In this document: piece by piece, positions 46,476 to 58,069 of the stretch
How the letters are laid out: every line of letters starts with the position of its first letter
Numbering within the stretch: the stretch's first letter is position 1
Origin: Thalassia testudinum
Lineage: Eukaryota; Streptophyta; Magnoliopsida; Alismatales; Hydrocharitaceae
Length of the DNA: 64,000 nucleotides
Direction: 5' to 3'
NCBI GenBank assembly: GCA_037157565.1
Contig: JAZHRO010000039.1
Coordinates: forward strand, 40,362,001 to 40,426,000
Translations under genes and position numbers: made by a program
Notes under the pieces: generated by a model
Seen by the model: the letters and a program-made list of their open reading frames with translations, nothing else
The model's database searches: none
Told to the model about the DNA's origin: nothing

Positions 46476-49197
46476 TGTTACGACCTGATCCCAGATCCCT
46501 ACAGGACCCAAGATCAGCCCACCTCAACTAATCCCAAGATCTAGTCGTCCAACGAGAAATAACCAAAAGTAGGAAATGATTCACAACCACACATGCAATG
46601 TAACTATACAAAAATAATCAAGAGACAGTAAAAGAAACAAAGTGAATCGTCTATCAATATTACAGGCCATCACAACTACGACAGAGAAAAGTACAGCAGA
46701 AAAGTAACTGAAATAGTATTACATAGAACAAAAATACTCACTACTACAACAGAAGCTAAGGAAACAATAAGAAAATGCAGCTAAGGCTGGTCTAAACTGA
46801 GCCCAGCTCCCTCTGCAGCCGATGGTGCTGGCTGCTCAACTCCCTGACTTAGACAAGGTTATAAAATTTTCGGAGTCAGCGAACGCTAAGTAGAGTAGTA
46901 ATTCAGCCATTTACATGTAATTAAGGTAAGCAATTAATTATTGCAATTAAGTAACTATCCATTTCATTTAGCTCAACCAAGTAGTTCTAATTTGTTTCTC
47001 CTTATTCATCTAATCATTTATTGATCTGGCCTATTCCTCACGAGAACGATCTTGATTATAGTCTTTTCCATGATGTAGGATGTACACGTGATGCTCTCCT
47101 AGCTGGGAGAGTCCCCCGTGATAGTCCTACACCCAGTCAACCACCCCGAGGTCACGGTCGCGACGTAGCGGTTACTACAGCATGCGTGATAAACGTGAGA
47201 GTAGCTATCCCACACTGGCACACGGTCAGTCATTTTCATTAGCGGGTATACCTAAAGGTACATAACGGAACAGTACAGGGCCTTGCCCTCTCAAAATAGA
47301 GGTCTCACCCCTTAGAACAGAACCGGGGTCTCGCCCTTCCACAGTCCGCGTACCCTCGTCCGACTATCCCGGTTTGCTCAGTGGGCCTAACAAGAGTCGA
47401 TGTAGGACGGCTAGTCCTAACCCCGAGCCCCCTAGGGCGGCTAGTTCCCTCCCTACACTAAGTAGCTCACCTCGATACCACATACATGAGGGCTAAACAG
47501 AGTCGGTGTAGAGTGACTAAGCCTAACCTCGGGGCTCAACCCAACGGGCTGCTAGTACCCCTCTACACTAAAGGGACAGTTGCTCTCTTTGGTACCGCGT
47601 ACACAAGGGTCAGCTCACTTCCTGCCTACAGGAGTTCTGCTAATTCCCTGTAGGGTTCATGCTGGTATTCCTTTTGTTTCATGTTCCAACCTTTCCGATC
47701 TCTCTATTACATTACCAATTTCATCCTTAAAACAAGCAGCTCGTGATTTCCTAATTGAGAAAGCATCACATTAAAATAACCAATACATTTGCTAGTATTT
47801 AGAGTTTTACACACATCTCAAGTAAATAGTGTAACTCAACCATACTCATTTGTTCCTGCTCTAGGGTTCATTCTCATCCTAGTGTTTTACATGCATCTCA
47901 ACTATACAGTGTAGCTTAAACCATACTCATTTGTCCCTGTCCTAGGGTTCATTCAAGTTATTCTAAACATGCAATTTATTTGTCTTAATCATAATATTAA
48001 TGTAAATCACTCTATCGGAAAACACGGGAAGAATGGGGGCTCGGATCGCAGATTCCGTCACCTCTGCGGGTCCTACGTACTCGATTGGCTGGAGACCTAT
48101 ACAATTGACCAACCACATCAAACGAGTCCAAAACCGTACACAAGTGACATTAACTCGTAGAGAAACGCAAGCGAAAAACAACGATAGTTCGTTTGTGGAA
48201 ATCTGATTTCGTTTGGGCCTAAACGAGCCAAAAACACACACACTGTCCAAAATCTAGTCCCAGATGTCTTAAAAGACATCAGTACTCACCCTGGGTTTCC
48301 TGCGGCTTTCTCGGACGTCTGGATCCTTCCACGATTGTCTGAGGAGAGTTCCAGACGTCAAACTCTCCTTCCGGTCATTTGGAGGTACGGTTAGACGTCA
48401 AGCGACGTGTCCAAACGTCCAAAAACACCTCGAAGGGCACACTCCGTGCCTTTGCAACGCTCTGCCCCCTGTGTACGTATGCGCAGAGCTAAAAACAGCT
48501 GGACAAATCTCCTACGGTAGGGCCTGCATGGCCGGAAACCGTGCAGAAATACATACCTTGGCACTAACGTGCTTTCAGACACCTGACTTCAGCTCCAGAC
48601 GTCCCCCTGCTACTCCAGACATTTAGGATGTGCTCAAGACGTCTGATACTGGAAAATATCCAGTACGTAGAACTCTCGTGGGCCTTCTCCTTCGCGCGAA
48701 CCCCTCCGCACTGCCCGCAGCTGCTACCCCAGCAGCTTCAGGAGGTCGTGAAGCTCGCCTTCGCGAGCTCCTCCTCGCACGCGTCCTCGACTTCTCCCGC
48801 ACAAGCTCCTCCGAGCTCCCACGACTCCCTCGTGAGCTCCTCCCCTCGAGCTCCTCCCACGCTCTCGCTCTCCTCTCCTCCTCCACATCCTGTCTCTCTT
48901 CCTCTCCACTTGCCGTGCTAGTGGCTAAGAGGAAGGTGGTGGCTAGCAGGAGGGAAAGATGGAGGTCGTGACTAGTGGAGATGGAGAGAGTGGCGTGGGT
49001 GTGGGGTTTAAATAGGAAAGGGTTAGGGTTTGGGGTGAGGAGAGAGGAGGTGTGCACATGTGTGCACACGTGGAAAAAGGGAAAAGGATACGGTTCTTCT
49101 ACTTTCAGACGTCCAACCCTCTATCCAGACGTCTAGACAGACATCTGATGGATAATCCAAACATCTTAACCAACCCAAATGACAGTGGGTCATTTCA
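46476..49197 (-). mobile_element. Gypsy-like solo LTR, copy 3 (2,722 bp), perfect TSD
   Basis: Left end TGTTACGACCTGATCCC, right end GTGGGTCATTTCA; perfect 5-bp duplication GAACA at 46471-46475 and 49198-49202. Sense taken as minus: CTATTTAAACCCC lies near 49,005 on that strand. Motif cluster at 48,250-49,165. It lies only 344 bp from copy 2 in inverted orientation. Nested in the CACTA element. Confidence 0.84.
48250..49165 (-). repeat. AGACGTCT-type motif clusters in gypsy-like LTR copy 3
   Basis: Many degenerate and some exact copies, for example CAAGACGTCTGA near 48,638, CCAGACGTCTAGAC near 49,122, plus CAGATGTCTT, GGACGTCTGG, CAGACGTCCAACC. Same two-cluster layout as copies 1 and 2. Confidence 0.78.
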
Positions 49198-50412
49198 GAA
49201 CATCTCAGCATTTTAGCTAATTTATGAGGACAATTTGATGTTTTGGAATTTTGTAATCATTGGAGGAACTTCCTTAACCTTAGGGGCCTCCTTATGTGTG
49301 GCATAACAGCAAGCAAAGTTTTTTTTTTTTGTGGTAAATGATAGGGTTAGGTAAAGATGTCAGCTAACCTCAATTTGCTTGAATTTATCCTGAGATTGTC
49401 ACTTATGTGACAAAGAAAGTTATTTCAAGATTGTCTAACAACCATCCTTGGTAGGAATAAACCACTTATTTCATCAAATTTTCCATGAAAATTCAGCGAA
49501 GCGGGAGTGAGAAAAAGCACAAACTGTTTTCCTTGTCCATCAAATTCATTCCTTATCACAAAACCAAAGAGAACAAGAGTCATGAAAAGATTCACCTGCC
49601 ATTCTCCATATCCAAGTCATTCTTCTCAGTTGGAGATTGGCTATGAACACTCTAATTTCTCACTAGACTCTTGAATAAGTCAAAAAGTATTAAATCATCA
49701 ATAGAACAATGAACATGAAAATGATGATTGATGTAGTTCCTTCCAAAGCTACGAACAAATTGCACCCAAAGATTCTAATGAAATCATCCACAACAAATTA
49801 AAGCCACCATTAAACAAATCTATTCAAATTGCAGAGCACTCACTGCAATCATGTGTAAACAGGTTCCTTCTTTTCTCTTTTATTTTTGATAACAAAAGTA
49901 TAACAATTATCATCTCTTGATCGAAAATATAAAATGGAAAAACAAAAACATACCGTTGTGCTTCTCAAGTAATGGTGGTTGAACAACATCATGCATGGTG
50001 ACAATAGGTAGTGGGAGGAAATCCAATTCACAATAGGTGCAATGGCTGAAAGAACTTTCAAACATTTATTATGCAATAACTAGACTAATATCCGTCTGCA
50101 GCTATGGCCTCTTCTACTTTGATTACTTACAACAAGTAATAAGAAACCTGCCTAATATTCAATAATTACATACTTTGGACTCCTTTCTATTTGGAATCCA
50201 TGACCAATAAAGTAAAAAAACAAAAATAGAAGGAAAGAATACATTGGGGTTTAGGACTTTTGAATGGTTGGAGGAGGACGAGGAGGGTGGCGTGGAGGAG
50301 GTGGTGCTGGAGGGAGGCAAGAGGAGGAAGAGGAGAGGATTGAGGAGGAGGAGGACGGTGCCAAGGAGGTGGTGCTGGAGGAGGAAGAGGAGAGGGGCAT
50401 GGAGGAGGGCAA

Positions 50413-53319
50413 TGCTTACGCAACGAGATCATGTTTTAAAAAGACATTCGTTGCAGTATAGTTTGAAATCGTCATATAAACAAATAATAATTTTATTACT
50501 CGAAAACTAAAGTATTTGAGGTCGAACTTAGGGAGCAAATTGGTACTTTAGAAACTAAAATCACAATATCAAAATATAATATTTAACAAGAATATAAATG
50601 AGAGTTCATGTATAAGAAAACTAAAAAGGGAATAGAAATGTGAGAAGAAATTGAGTATTTTCTCTGATGGCTTCTTTCTTCTCTTTCTTCCTTTTTCTTT
50701 CTCTGACTTTCCTTGTGAATCAGACGCCTTATCTGGCAATTGCTACAGTGCTCACTCTTTCTTCTTCTTCCTTCTTTCTCTTCTTCTGCTCGTCCGTCTT
50801 CCCTTTCTTCTTCCTTGCCTTAAGCTTTGGCTGCGCCTTCAGCTTCCTCCTCTTCTTCTATTCTTCTCTACTGTGCCTCCTCCTTCTTCCTTGGCTTTGG
50901 CTTCTACCTTGAGCTCTCCTTCAACCGCGCCTCCCTCTCTTTTTCTTTTCTTTCTCTGCCACTCCTTTGCTACAGTGCTTCTTCTTCTCCTTCTTTCTTC
51001 TGCTGCACCTTTAGCTTCTTCCTCTTCTTCAGCAGCTGCCTCCTCCTTTCTTCTGCGGCTTTAGTCTTCCTTGCTAAGTCCTTCATCTCCTTCCTTGGAT
51101 TCTTCTTCTTCTGCGGCTCCTTCCTTAGCTAAGTCCTTCAGCTCCTTCCTTGGCTTCTTCTTCTTCTGCAGCTCCTTCCTTAGTTCCTGCACAGCACAGG
51201 GAAAAACCTACCCCTACTCTCCCTTACGTACGCTCTCTCTCTATTTCTCTCTTCTCTCTCTCAGAGCCAGCCGGGTAAACGGGTCAAGTTACGTGCGCCC
51301 GGGTCCAAGCGCACCGGCGTGGGTGATGCGCGAGGAGTGCAAGGTAAACGAGTCAACTAGGTCCGCGTAGGGGTGACCGCGAACGAGGCAGGCGTGGGCA
51401 AGGGGACCTCACCCCGTGACTTGAGGCACTAAGGAGAAAACACAAAATCAATTTAACTCACTCACCGCACTCTTGGCTTTCCGAGGTGGGACTAAAAGTC
51501 TCACCCGCTTCTGCTGGCGCCCTCAGGAGGAAGGTCCGTGCAATTGGCGCAACTAGGTAACTCCCGAAGCCTGCTCACTGACTGGATGCGTTCGCGCACT
51601 CAATGCGCGTCACCTGGAGCGCAGCACTTGGGCGAACGCAACCTGGAGCACTGTTGCAAGCTCCTTACTTCAGCATCAATGGCAGAATGGGGGGGTCGAC
51701 CTGAAACACTCAATACGACCTTGGGCCCCATTAAAACATACGAGGAGCTTCGCCATGTCTTGGCGAAGGTGAGATGGTGGTTGGCAGGCCGTGGGGCAAC
51801 CTAGGCGTGCGTGCCTAGGTCGCTCTGTGGCCATGCTTATGGGTTTGTTCGGTGTGCGTGTGTGGAGGTGTTGGTGGTCAGGGGAAGGGCGGAAGATGAT
51901 CAGTGGGTGATGGCGGAGGTGATGAGGGGTCTGGTGAGGTGCATGGAGATGCGGAGCGACGGATACGCCTTCGCCGGTGATCTGTCGGAGGTGGAGAAGT
52001 TGGTGGTGGTCTGCGGCGTCGAGGGGTCGAAAATGCGAATTAAGAGAGGGGAAATGAAGAGGGGAGAGAGGGGAATAATTCTAACCTAGCTAAGTGGAAG
52101 AAGGGGGGCAGGAGGCGGACGGCTCGTTCCTACTATCACTTGAGACGAAGGCCCTGAAATGGAGAGGACGGCGACGAGGAGGTCAAAGAAGCTCGCGCGG
52201 GTACGGCGCAATGCGGAGGAGTAAGGCGGAGATGACTCTGCCACTGGTATGGTAGCAGAGTGACGAGAGGAGGGAGGAGAGGTCACCGGAGCTTGTGGGT
52301 TATTGGCCGGAGGTGAGGGAGGACGATTTTAGGGGTTTTCTCAGGCCAAATCAAGCTTACCCCCTTCGATTAAACCTAGTGCTTCTTATATAGGCACAGG
52401 CAGAGGGTTAGGCGCATGGTGGCGGGCAAAAATCCTCGCCGGAGGTATGGCCGGAAGTGATACCCATACCTTTCGAGCGTTCGCATGAGAGGTATGGGGC
52501 GATTCACGGCATGGGGAGCTGCTCAGGTGGTAGGGGTTTTCGCAGAGGACTCCCCTTTCAAATCTGAGAGCAGCTCCCTGGGGAAGCGAGGAGAAATCCT
52601 CCTCGAAACCTCACCGGAGGTACGGGTCTCTGCTGCAATGGTAGAGGGATCAGAATGCGAAAAGTGACGAAGAAGTTGAGGGGGTTTTCGCAAGGATTTT
52701 CAAAAGTTAGGGGCCAAAATGTAATTGGGTGGACTAGTTTGCAAAGTAGGTCAAGATGACCTTCCCTTAGGTCCAAATTCTGATACAAACCTAATTTGGA
52801 CCCAAGAAATCCATTGGTGAAGTTGAATTTTAGGTTTGACCATGTTTGACTAGACATTTTACACAAAAACCTAAATTAGGTCAAATATTGAGCTTGGACC
52901 CTAATCTAGGTGAAAACAGGTTCCAAAGGCCAAATTGAAGGTTCTGAACCTTAGGGAATATTTTTAGATGAATTTTAGAGGGTTTAGTTGATTTTTATCC
53001 TGCCTGGAACCTTGTGAATTTAAGTGTATTTGTTTTAGGGTTACAGAATGTCATTTAATTCTTAAATTTCACAATAACTCTTTTCTGACTGAACCATCCC
53101 ACTTTTTCTCTTATTAAGTCCAATTGACCTATGTCTAGACCCTGAGAAATCCCGTTGATGTACTGCAATGGTAAAATTACAGTTGTACCCTTTGTTTTAT
53201 GTATTCTTTTCAAATCAGTAATCTCTTGAGTTAAACCTTCCTTTAGGTTATGCAGGAGCTTTTGTTCACTTTATTAGGTCAAAATAAGCTAGTTAGGGCT
53301 CATGATGAGGTTCTCATCA
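50413..53319 (-). mobile_element. Solo LTR of the TGATGAG family (2,907 bp), perfect TSD
   Basis: Minus-strand sense: starts TGATGAGAACCTCATCA at 53,319 and ends CTCGTTGCGTAAGCA at 50,413. Perfect duplication GGCAA at 50408-50412 and 53320-53324. Homologous to the LTR at 55.2-58.0 kb. A TATATAAG box lies on the minus strand near 52,390. 50.65-51.19 kb is almost pure pyrimidine on the plus strand. Nested in the CACTA element, the third insertion there. No coding content. Confidence 0.84.
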
Positions 53320-54173
53320 GGCAACGCCGAGGAGGTGGTGCATTAGGAGGAAGAGGAGAGGGTTAAGGAGGAGGAGAAGGAAGGCGACATGGAGGAGGAT
53401 GAAGATAAGGAGGAGGAGGGTTGTGGGGAGGAGGAAGAAGCGGGGGTGTGGATGAGGAGGATGGCTAAGGGAAGGACAAAAAGGATGGGGGCGTCGAGGA
53501 GGAGGAGAAGGACCGGCGTGGAGGATGGAGGCAACAAGGTGGCGATGGGGGGAAGGGGAGCGGAGACAATGACAATGACGAGAAGGACTCACCGAAGGTC
53601 AAGGAGGACGATGACGATGACGAGGAGGAGCGGCGAGGAGGCGTGCGACAAGGGGTAGTGAGGAGGCACGAGGGTTTTCTGCAAAATGAAATTGTGATGG
53701 AGGAGGAGAGGGCCTGTAAGCGTAAATACATCATGAACTTTTGCTGTCGCTTTAATTAGCAAGTGATGGCAAAAGTCGAAGCATATTTTCATGCGCGCAC
53801 CCAAATTATTCCCATTGGCGGTGATGTCAAAGGGGCAAATTAAATTTCGTTAATTTGTCTTCGCTTAAATCATAAAGCGACAGCAAAAGTTGAAGCAAAT
53901 TTTAAAGTACGCGCACCCAAATTATTCCCATTGGCGGTGATGTCAGGCGGGGGGAATTAAATTTCCTGGATTTGCCATCGCTTATTAGACAAAATGACGA
54001 CTATTCTCGATATCCAATTTGACCACGAGCGACAACTTCTGTTCTCCTCTTCAAGTGCTGCGGTCGAATTTTGAAGATGGATTCACCATCAGTTTACCCA
54101 ATAAACGACGACAAAAACATCATTGCCGTCGCTTTATAAACCGACGATGAATGTCATATTTCTAGTAGTGAGT

Positions 54174-54514
54174 ATACATACTCTTTTATGTATCCTATAA
54201 CATACCCCAATCTTACGTAGAATCCTATTAAGATTCCATGCGTAACCACTCACCCCTAGCCCCCTTCCTTGTGGAGTCCACCAAAATTGAATTCAAATTT
54301 TGCTTATAAAAAAAACATCCTACCTACTCCTCCACCCCCCCTTTTACACCACCCACCCACCACCCACATCCACCGCTACCCCTACTAGCATCTCCCCAGC
54401 AAACGACACCGAGCTCCAACAAACTCCTCCTCCGACCTGAACCTCCCCCGGCGAGCTTTCCCTCCTACGGCCCCGACCTCCACTAGCCCCAACCTCCTCC
54501 AGTGAGCTCCTTCC
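54174..54514. other. Spacer between CACTA element and next LTR
   Basis: CT-rich with CTCCTCC/GACCTCC words; no gene. The same kind of sequence resumes after the LTR ends at 59,579, so this is one host segment split by insertion. Confidence 0.45.
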
Positions 54515-54734
54515 TGATAAACGCAAGTTTATCATCATTCTTATGCCCTAAAACTAGTCTAGCACTTAGAGTTTTAAGTCTGCAAAAGGGCTTTTAGGTT
54601 GCATTTAGGCATTCGCCTAGGTTAGGCATACATTACATTTTATTTGTATTTTGATGTGTTTATCTGAGTGTCAAGGATAGACAGAAAGTCAGATCCCACA
54701 TACCTTAACACTTAGGAAGATAGAAGATGAAGAA

Positions 54735-55226
54735 GCTCACATTAGCTGGATCCCAGCCAGATCCAGCTCATCCCAGCTCCTTTTAGCTGGATTAACTCAT
54801 CCCTAACTCCATTTAGCTCATCTTAGCTGAATGGTAGCTCTAGTTAGTTTACCTCATCTCCATTCAGCTCACCTTAGCTGGATGACAACTCAAACTAGCT
54901 CAAGACAACTGATCCCAACTCCTCTAGTTTGGAGCAATTCAATGGAAGCTCCACTTGACTAGGGCTAGCTACTACTATCAACTAGCTAAGCCTAGTCAGC
55001 TGAAAATGACCTTAATAAGTTCAGGCCAGCTCAAGTCCAGCTCCTAGAGACTTAGCTCAACTTGGTTGAGCTAAGCTACTTAACCTAAGCTAGTTACTCC
55101 AACTAGCTAGGTAGTCTTCAGGAAGACCAATCCCAACTCACCTCAGCTCATATCAACAGAAGCCAGCTCATCGTAGCTTGACTTAGTAGCTAGCAAAGAA
55201 CTAGCAAGCTAAGCCAACTAAGGTAG
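54735..55226 (+). repeat. AGCT-rich motif field inside the TGATAAAC LTR
   Basis: AGCT occurs every 10-20 bp, mostly as CAGCTCA, TAGCTGG and CTAGCTA. This is far above chance for such a stretch. It lies in the U3 part of the LTR. A weaker field resumes after the nested insertion (58,070-58,290). Confidence 0.7.
55163..55226 (+). repeat. 64-bp direct repeat, left copy
   Basis: Identical to 58,006-58,069 except at two positions (G/A and A/T). It ends exactly where the nested LTR begins with TGATGAG. Confidence 0.95.
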
Positions 55227-57996
55227 TGATGAGAACCTCATCATAAGCCATAACTAGCTCATTTTGACCTAATACAGAGACTAAAATCTCTTACATAACC
55301 TTAGAAAGGCTTGGCTCAGAGAGATTCTGAGTTTGCAAAGAAAACATAAACTGAGGGGTAAAAATGCAATTTCACCAATCCAATCTGAAAACAGGATAAC
55401 TCAGGGTCCAAACATAGGTCAAAACAACCTAATAAGAAGAAAAGTGGGATGAAATGACTCAACAAGGGCTACAGCAACTCCGAAGAATTAAATGACATCC
55501 TGTAACCCTAAAAACAAACCCGCTTAAATACACGAGGTTCGAGGCAAAGTAAAAATAGAATAAACCCTCTAAAATTCATATAAAAATAATCTCTAGGGTT
55601 TGGAACCTTCAATTTGGCCTTAGGAACCCATTTTGACATACATTAAGAACCATGCCCAATTAACAACTTAATTTGGGTTTTTACGTAAATTGACCAGTCA
55701 AACAAGGTTTAATTTAGAAATAAAATTCACCATCAGAATCCTTAGGTCCTAATTAGTCATGTATAAAAACTTGAGCCTAAGAAGAAACCTTCTTGACCAA
55801 CTTTACACTTTGGTCCTCATACATTTACTTTCTGAACCTCAACTTTTGAACCCTCACATTTTTGACCCTAACTCTCCTTCGTTCTTTGCATTTAGGTCCC
55901 TCCTGCAAAACCTGAGCAGCACCATGCTCCGGCGACCTTGCGCCGAGCATGGCGCCGCGCAGGGTAAGGGAGGGAGCCTGCCAAGTCAAATGGGGGTGCC
56001 CTGCGTCGTCAGCCACCGCAGGAGCACCCCCCTGAGTGCTGCGACCGCCCATACCGCCCGTGCGGACGCACGGGCGGTATGGGTCTCCTTCCTCCGGCGT
56101 CCTCCGGCGAGGGAGACACGTCGTCTCCCTCCGCCCTCCTCTCTGATCCTGCCCCTATAAATACCCCCGTCGCTCCGCCGTTCTTCCGAGCTCGGATCTG
56201 ATGGAGATACCCCCTCACTTCCTCTCTTCCCACTCCGATAGACGCCCCCTTGCTCCGGCGGCTTCTCCTCCTCCTCCTCTTCGCTCTGCCGCAATACCAG
56301 CAGCAGAGACTTCTTCCTGATTCTCCTCCGCGCTGCGCAATACCGGCGCGCGCTGCCTCTGCCCCGTCGCCGCCGCCATCCTCCCCCACTGGGCATTTCT
56401 TCTCCAGCTCCGGTAGGTACGAGCCGGCAGCCCCTTCGTCCCCTTCGTCACTTTAGCTAAGTTAGAAATAGGTCTTCTCTATGCCCTTTTTCTTTTCCCC
56501 CTGCTATTTTTATCTAATTACCCCTCGACCGCGCCTAATCACCCTCACCTTCTCCACCTCCGGCCACATTCCGGCGACCTGCTCCCATCACTCCAGCAAC
56601 CCACACGGCTCGCCGACGACCGCAAAACCTCCGCCTCCTCACCCTGATCCTCTTCCGCCCTTCCACTTCCCACCAAACGCCCTCTGCAGATCCACCGAAC
56701 ACACCCACTTCTCCGCCCGCAGTTTGACCTAGGGCCACCCTTTTGCTCCACCACGCCCCCTGCAGACCCCCCGACCACCTTCGTCGTGCCACGGCGAAGG
56801 TCCTCCGCATATCTGATTAGGCCGAGAGGCCGTGTTGTTGTAAACAGGGTCTGTGCTCGCCGCCGCCATTGACGAGTGAAGAAGCTCCGTCGACCTGCTG
56901 CTCCAGGCGCGCCACGCCCAGATCAGGCTCCCAGACTGTATGGGGTGTCTTCGCGAAGTGCCAGGCTGCAGCTGAGGCGAAGTCCTCGCGCGAAGCCCTC
57001 GCATTGGCTCTCGACTGCTCGCTGCCTTCTCCGCACGGGCGCTCACATTGGGGTGGGACATTTAGTCCCACCTCGGAAGATTGTGAGCGAGCACCGTGAG
57101 ATAAATTGGAAAAGTGACATAACCTCTTCGCCTCAGTTCACGGGGTGAGGTCCCCTTCACCCGCTCGATTACCTGGCCTCGTCCGCGCTCACGCCCTGCG
57201 GACCTGGATCCGACCCGATTAGCCCGACCTGCACTCCTCGCCCACTACCGCACGCCAGTGGGCCTGGACCCGGGCGCGACCCGCTTACCCGATTACCCTG
57301 TTGCTCTGGGAGAGCTTTCCTAAGAGCGAATTCTGAGAGAGAGAGATGCGGGGGGGGGGGGGGGGGAAGGGTAGAGTAGGTTTTGCCCTCTGACGAAAAC
57401 CTTGAAGTGTGCAGGCACAGGTGAAGAAGAAGAAGAAGAAGGACTGCAGAAGAAAAAGAAGAAGATGAAGAGAACACAAAGAAGAAGAAGATGGAAGCTA
57501 AGGGAGACACTGTAGCAGTAGCGGTTTAAGTTGTCTGATTGCAAATTTAGACGATGTCTTGAAGGCAAGGAAGAAGAAGAAAAGAAGAAGCAGGACCGCG
57601 GCAAAGAAGAGGAAAGACAAGAAAGAAGAAAAAAGAAGAAGAAGAAGATCTGAAGAAAAAGAAAGAAAGAAAACAAGGAAGAACAGAAGACAGAAGAAGA
57701 AGAGCACGAGGGGAAGATCTGAAGAACAAAAGAAGAAGAAGAGCACGAGAGGAAGAGAAGAGAAGACAGAGGAAGAAAGAAGAGAAAATGGAGAAGCCAA
57801 ATTTTCATCTCTCTCTCTCTCTCTCTTTATTTTTGTAATAAGAATTTGTACTTCTAGAATACGACTTGCTCCCTGAGTTCGACCTCGGGAACTCTTTTAT
57901 TTCCGAGTAAAAAGATTATATATGTAATGATGGCAATAACTAGCTGTACTACAACGGTAATTTCTATAGCAAAACCTAGTCATAACGTCATCGTCA
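55227..57996 (+). mobile_element. LTR of the TGATGAG family with the start of its PBS (2,770 bp)
   Basis: Starts TGATGAGAACCTCATCA; TATAAATA at 56,156-56,163; ends ...AACGTCATCGTCA at 57,996. The next bases, CTTTGGCGCC (57,997-58,006), match the TGGCGCC primer-binding site used by many plant gypsy elements (family knowledge). Then the sequence jumps straight into the right copy of a 64-bp direct repeat. There is no 5-bp TSD at the LTR end. Contains a G-run (57,349-57,367) and a purine tract (57,420-57,790). Homologous to 50,413-53,319 over most of its length. Confidence 0.85.
56156..56163 (+). promoter_or_regulatory. TATA box of TGATGAG-family LTR
   Basis: TATAAATACCCCC in a GC-rich setting, about 930 bp into the LTR. 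It sets the plus sense, in agreement with the PBS at the other end. Confidence 0.7.
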
Positions 57997-58006
57997 CTTT
58001 GGCGCC
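57997..58006 (+). other. Truncated primer-binding site next to the LTR
   Basis: CTTTGGCGCC directly follows the LTR end. TGGCGCC is the first seven bases of a common gypsy PBS; the rest of an 18-base PBS is missing. Confidence 0.7.
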
Positions 58007-58069
58007 CAGCTCATCATAGCTTGACTTAGTAGCTAGCAAAGAACTAGCAAGCTATGCCAACTAAGGTAG
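58006..58069 (+). repeat. 64-bp direct repeat, right copy
   Basis: Second copy of 55,163-55,226, two mismatches. It joins the PBS remnant on its left with an overlap of one or two C, and continues on its right into CTTATTGCAG, the continuation of the host LTR. Confidence 0.95.

Larger units (their letters stand above)
40735..54170. mobile_element. CACTA (En/Spm-type) DNA transposon, 13.4 kb with nested LTRs
   Basis: Left end CACTACAACAATTTCC; right end ...GAAATATGAC-type inverted end reading CACTACTAGAAATATG on the minus strand, closing with GTAGTG at 54,170. A perfect 3-bp duplication AGT flanks it (40732-40734, 54171-54173), as expected for CACTA elements. Subterminal regions at both ends (40,755-41,220 and 53,740-54,160) are packed with GCGACGGC/ATCGACG-like words on both strands, the usual transposase-binding repeats. 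Three solo LTRs are nested inside (43,275-46,131; 46,476-49,197; 50,413-53,319). Without them and their TSDs the element is about 4.9 kb. I find no TNP2-type transposase, so it is probably non-autonomous. Interior: AT-rich at 41.2-43.2 kb, GA-rich at 50.25-50.41 and 53.33-53.66 kb. Confidence 0.88.

Noticed and set aside
50651..51370. Several overlapping open frames rich in Ser, Phe and Leu
   Set aside because: They come from a pyrimidine-rich tract in the TGATGAG-family LTR; the homologous LTR at 57.4-57.8 kb has the complementary purine tract. Low-complexity, not a gene.
53389..53658. Glu/Lys/Arg-rich open frame
   Set aside because: Purine-rich GAGGAG sequence inside the CACTA element; similar sequence at 50.25-50.41 kb was separated from it by the LTR insertion. 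No domain, no splice context.
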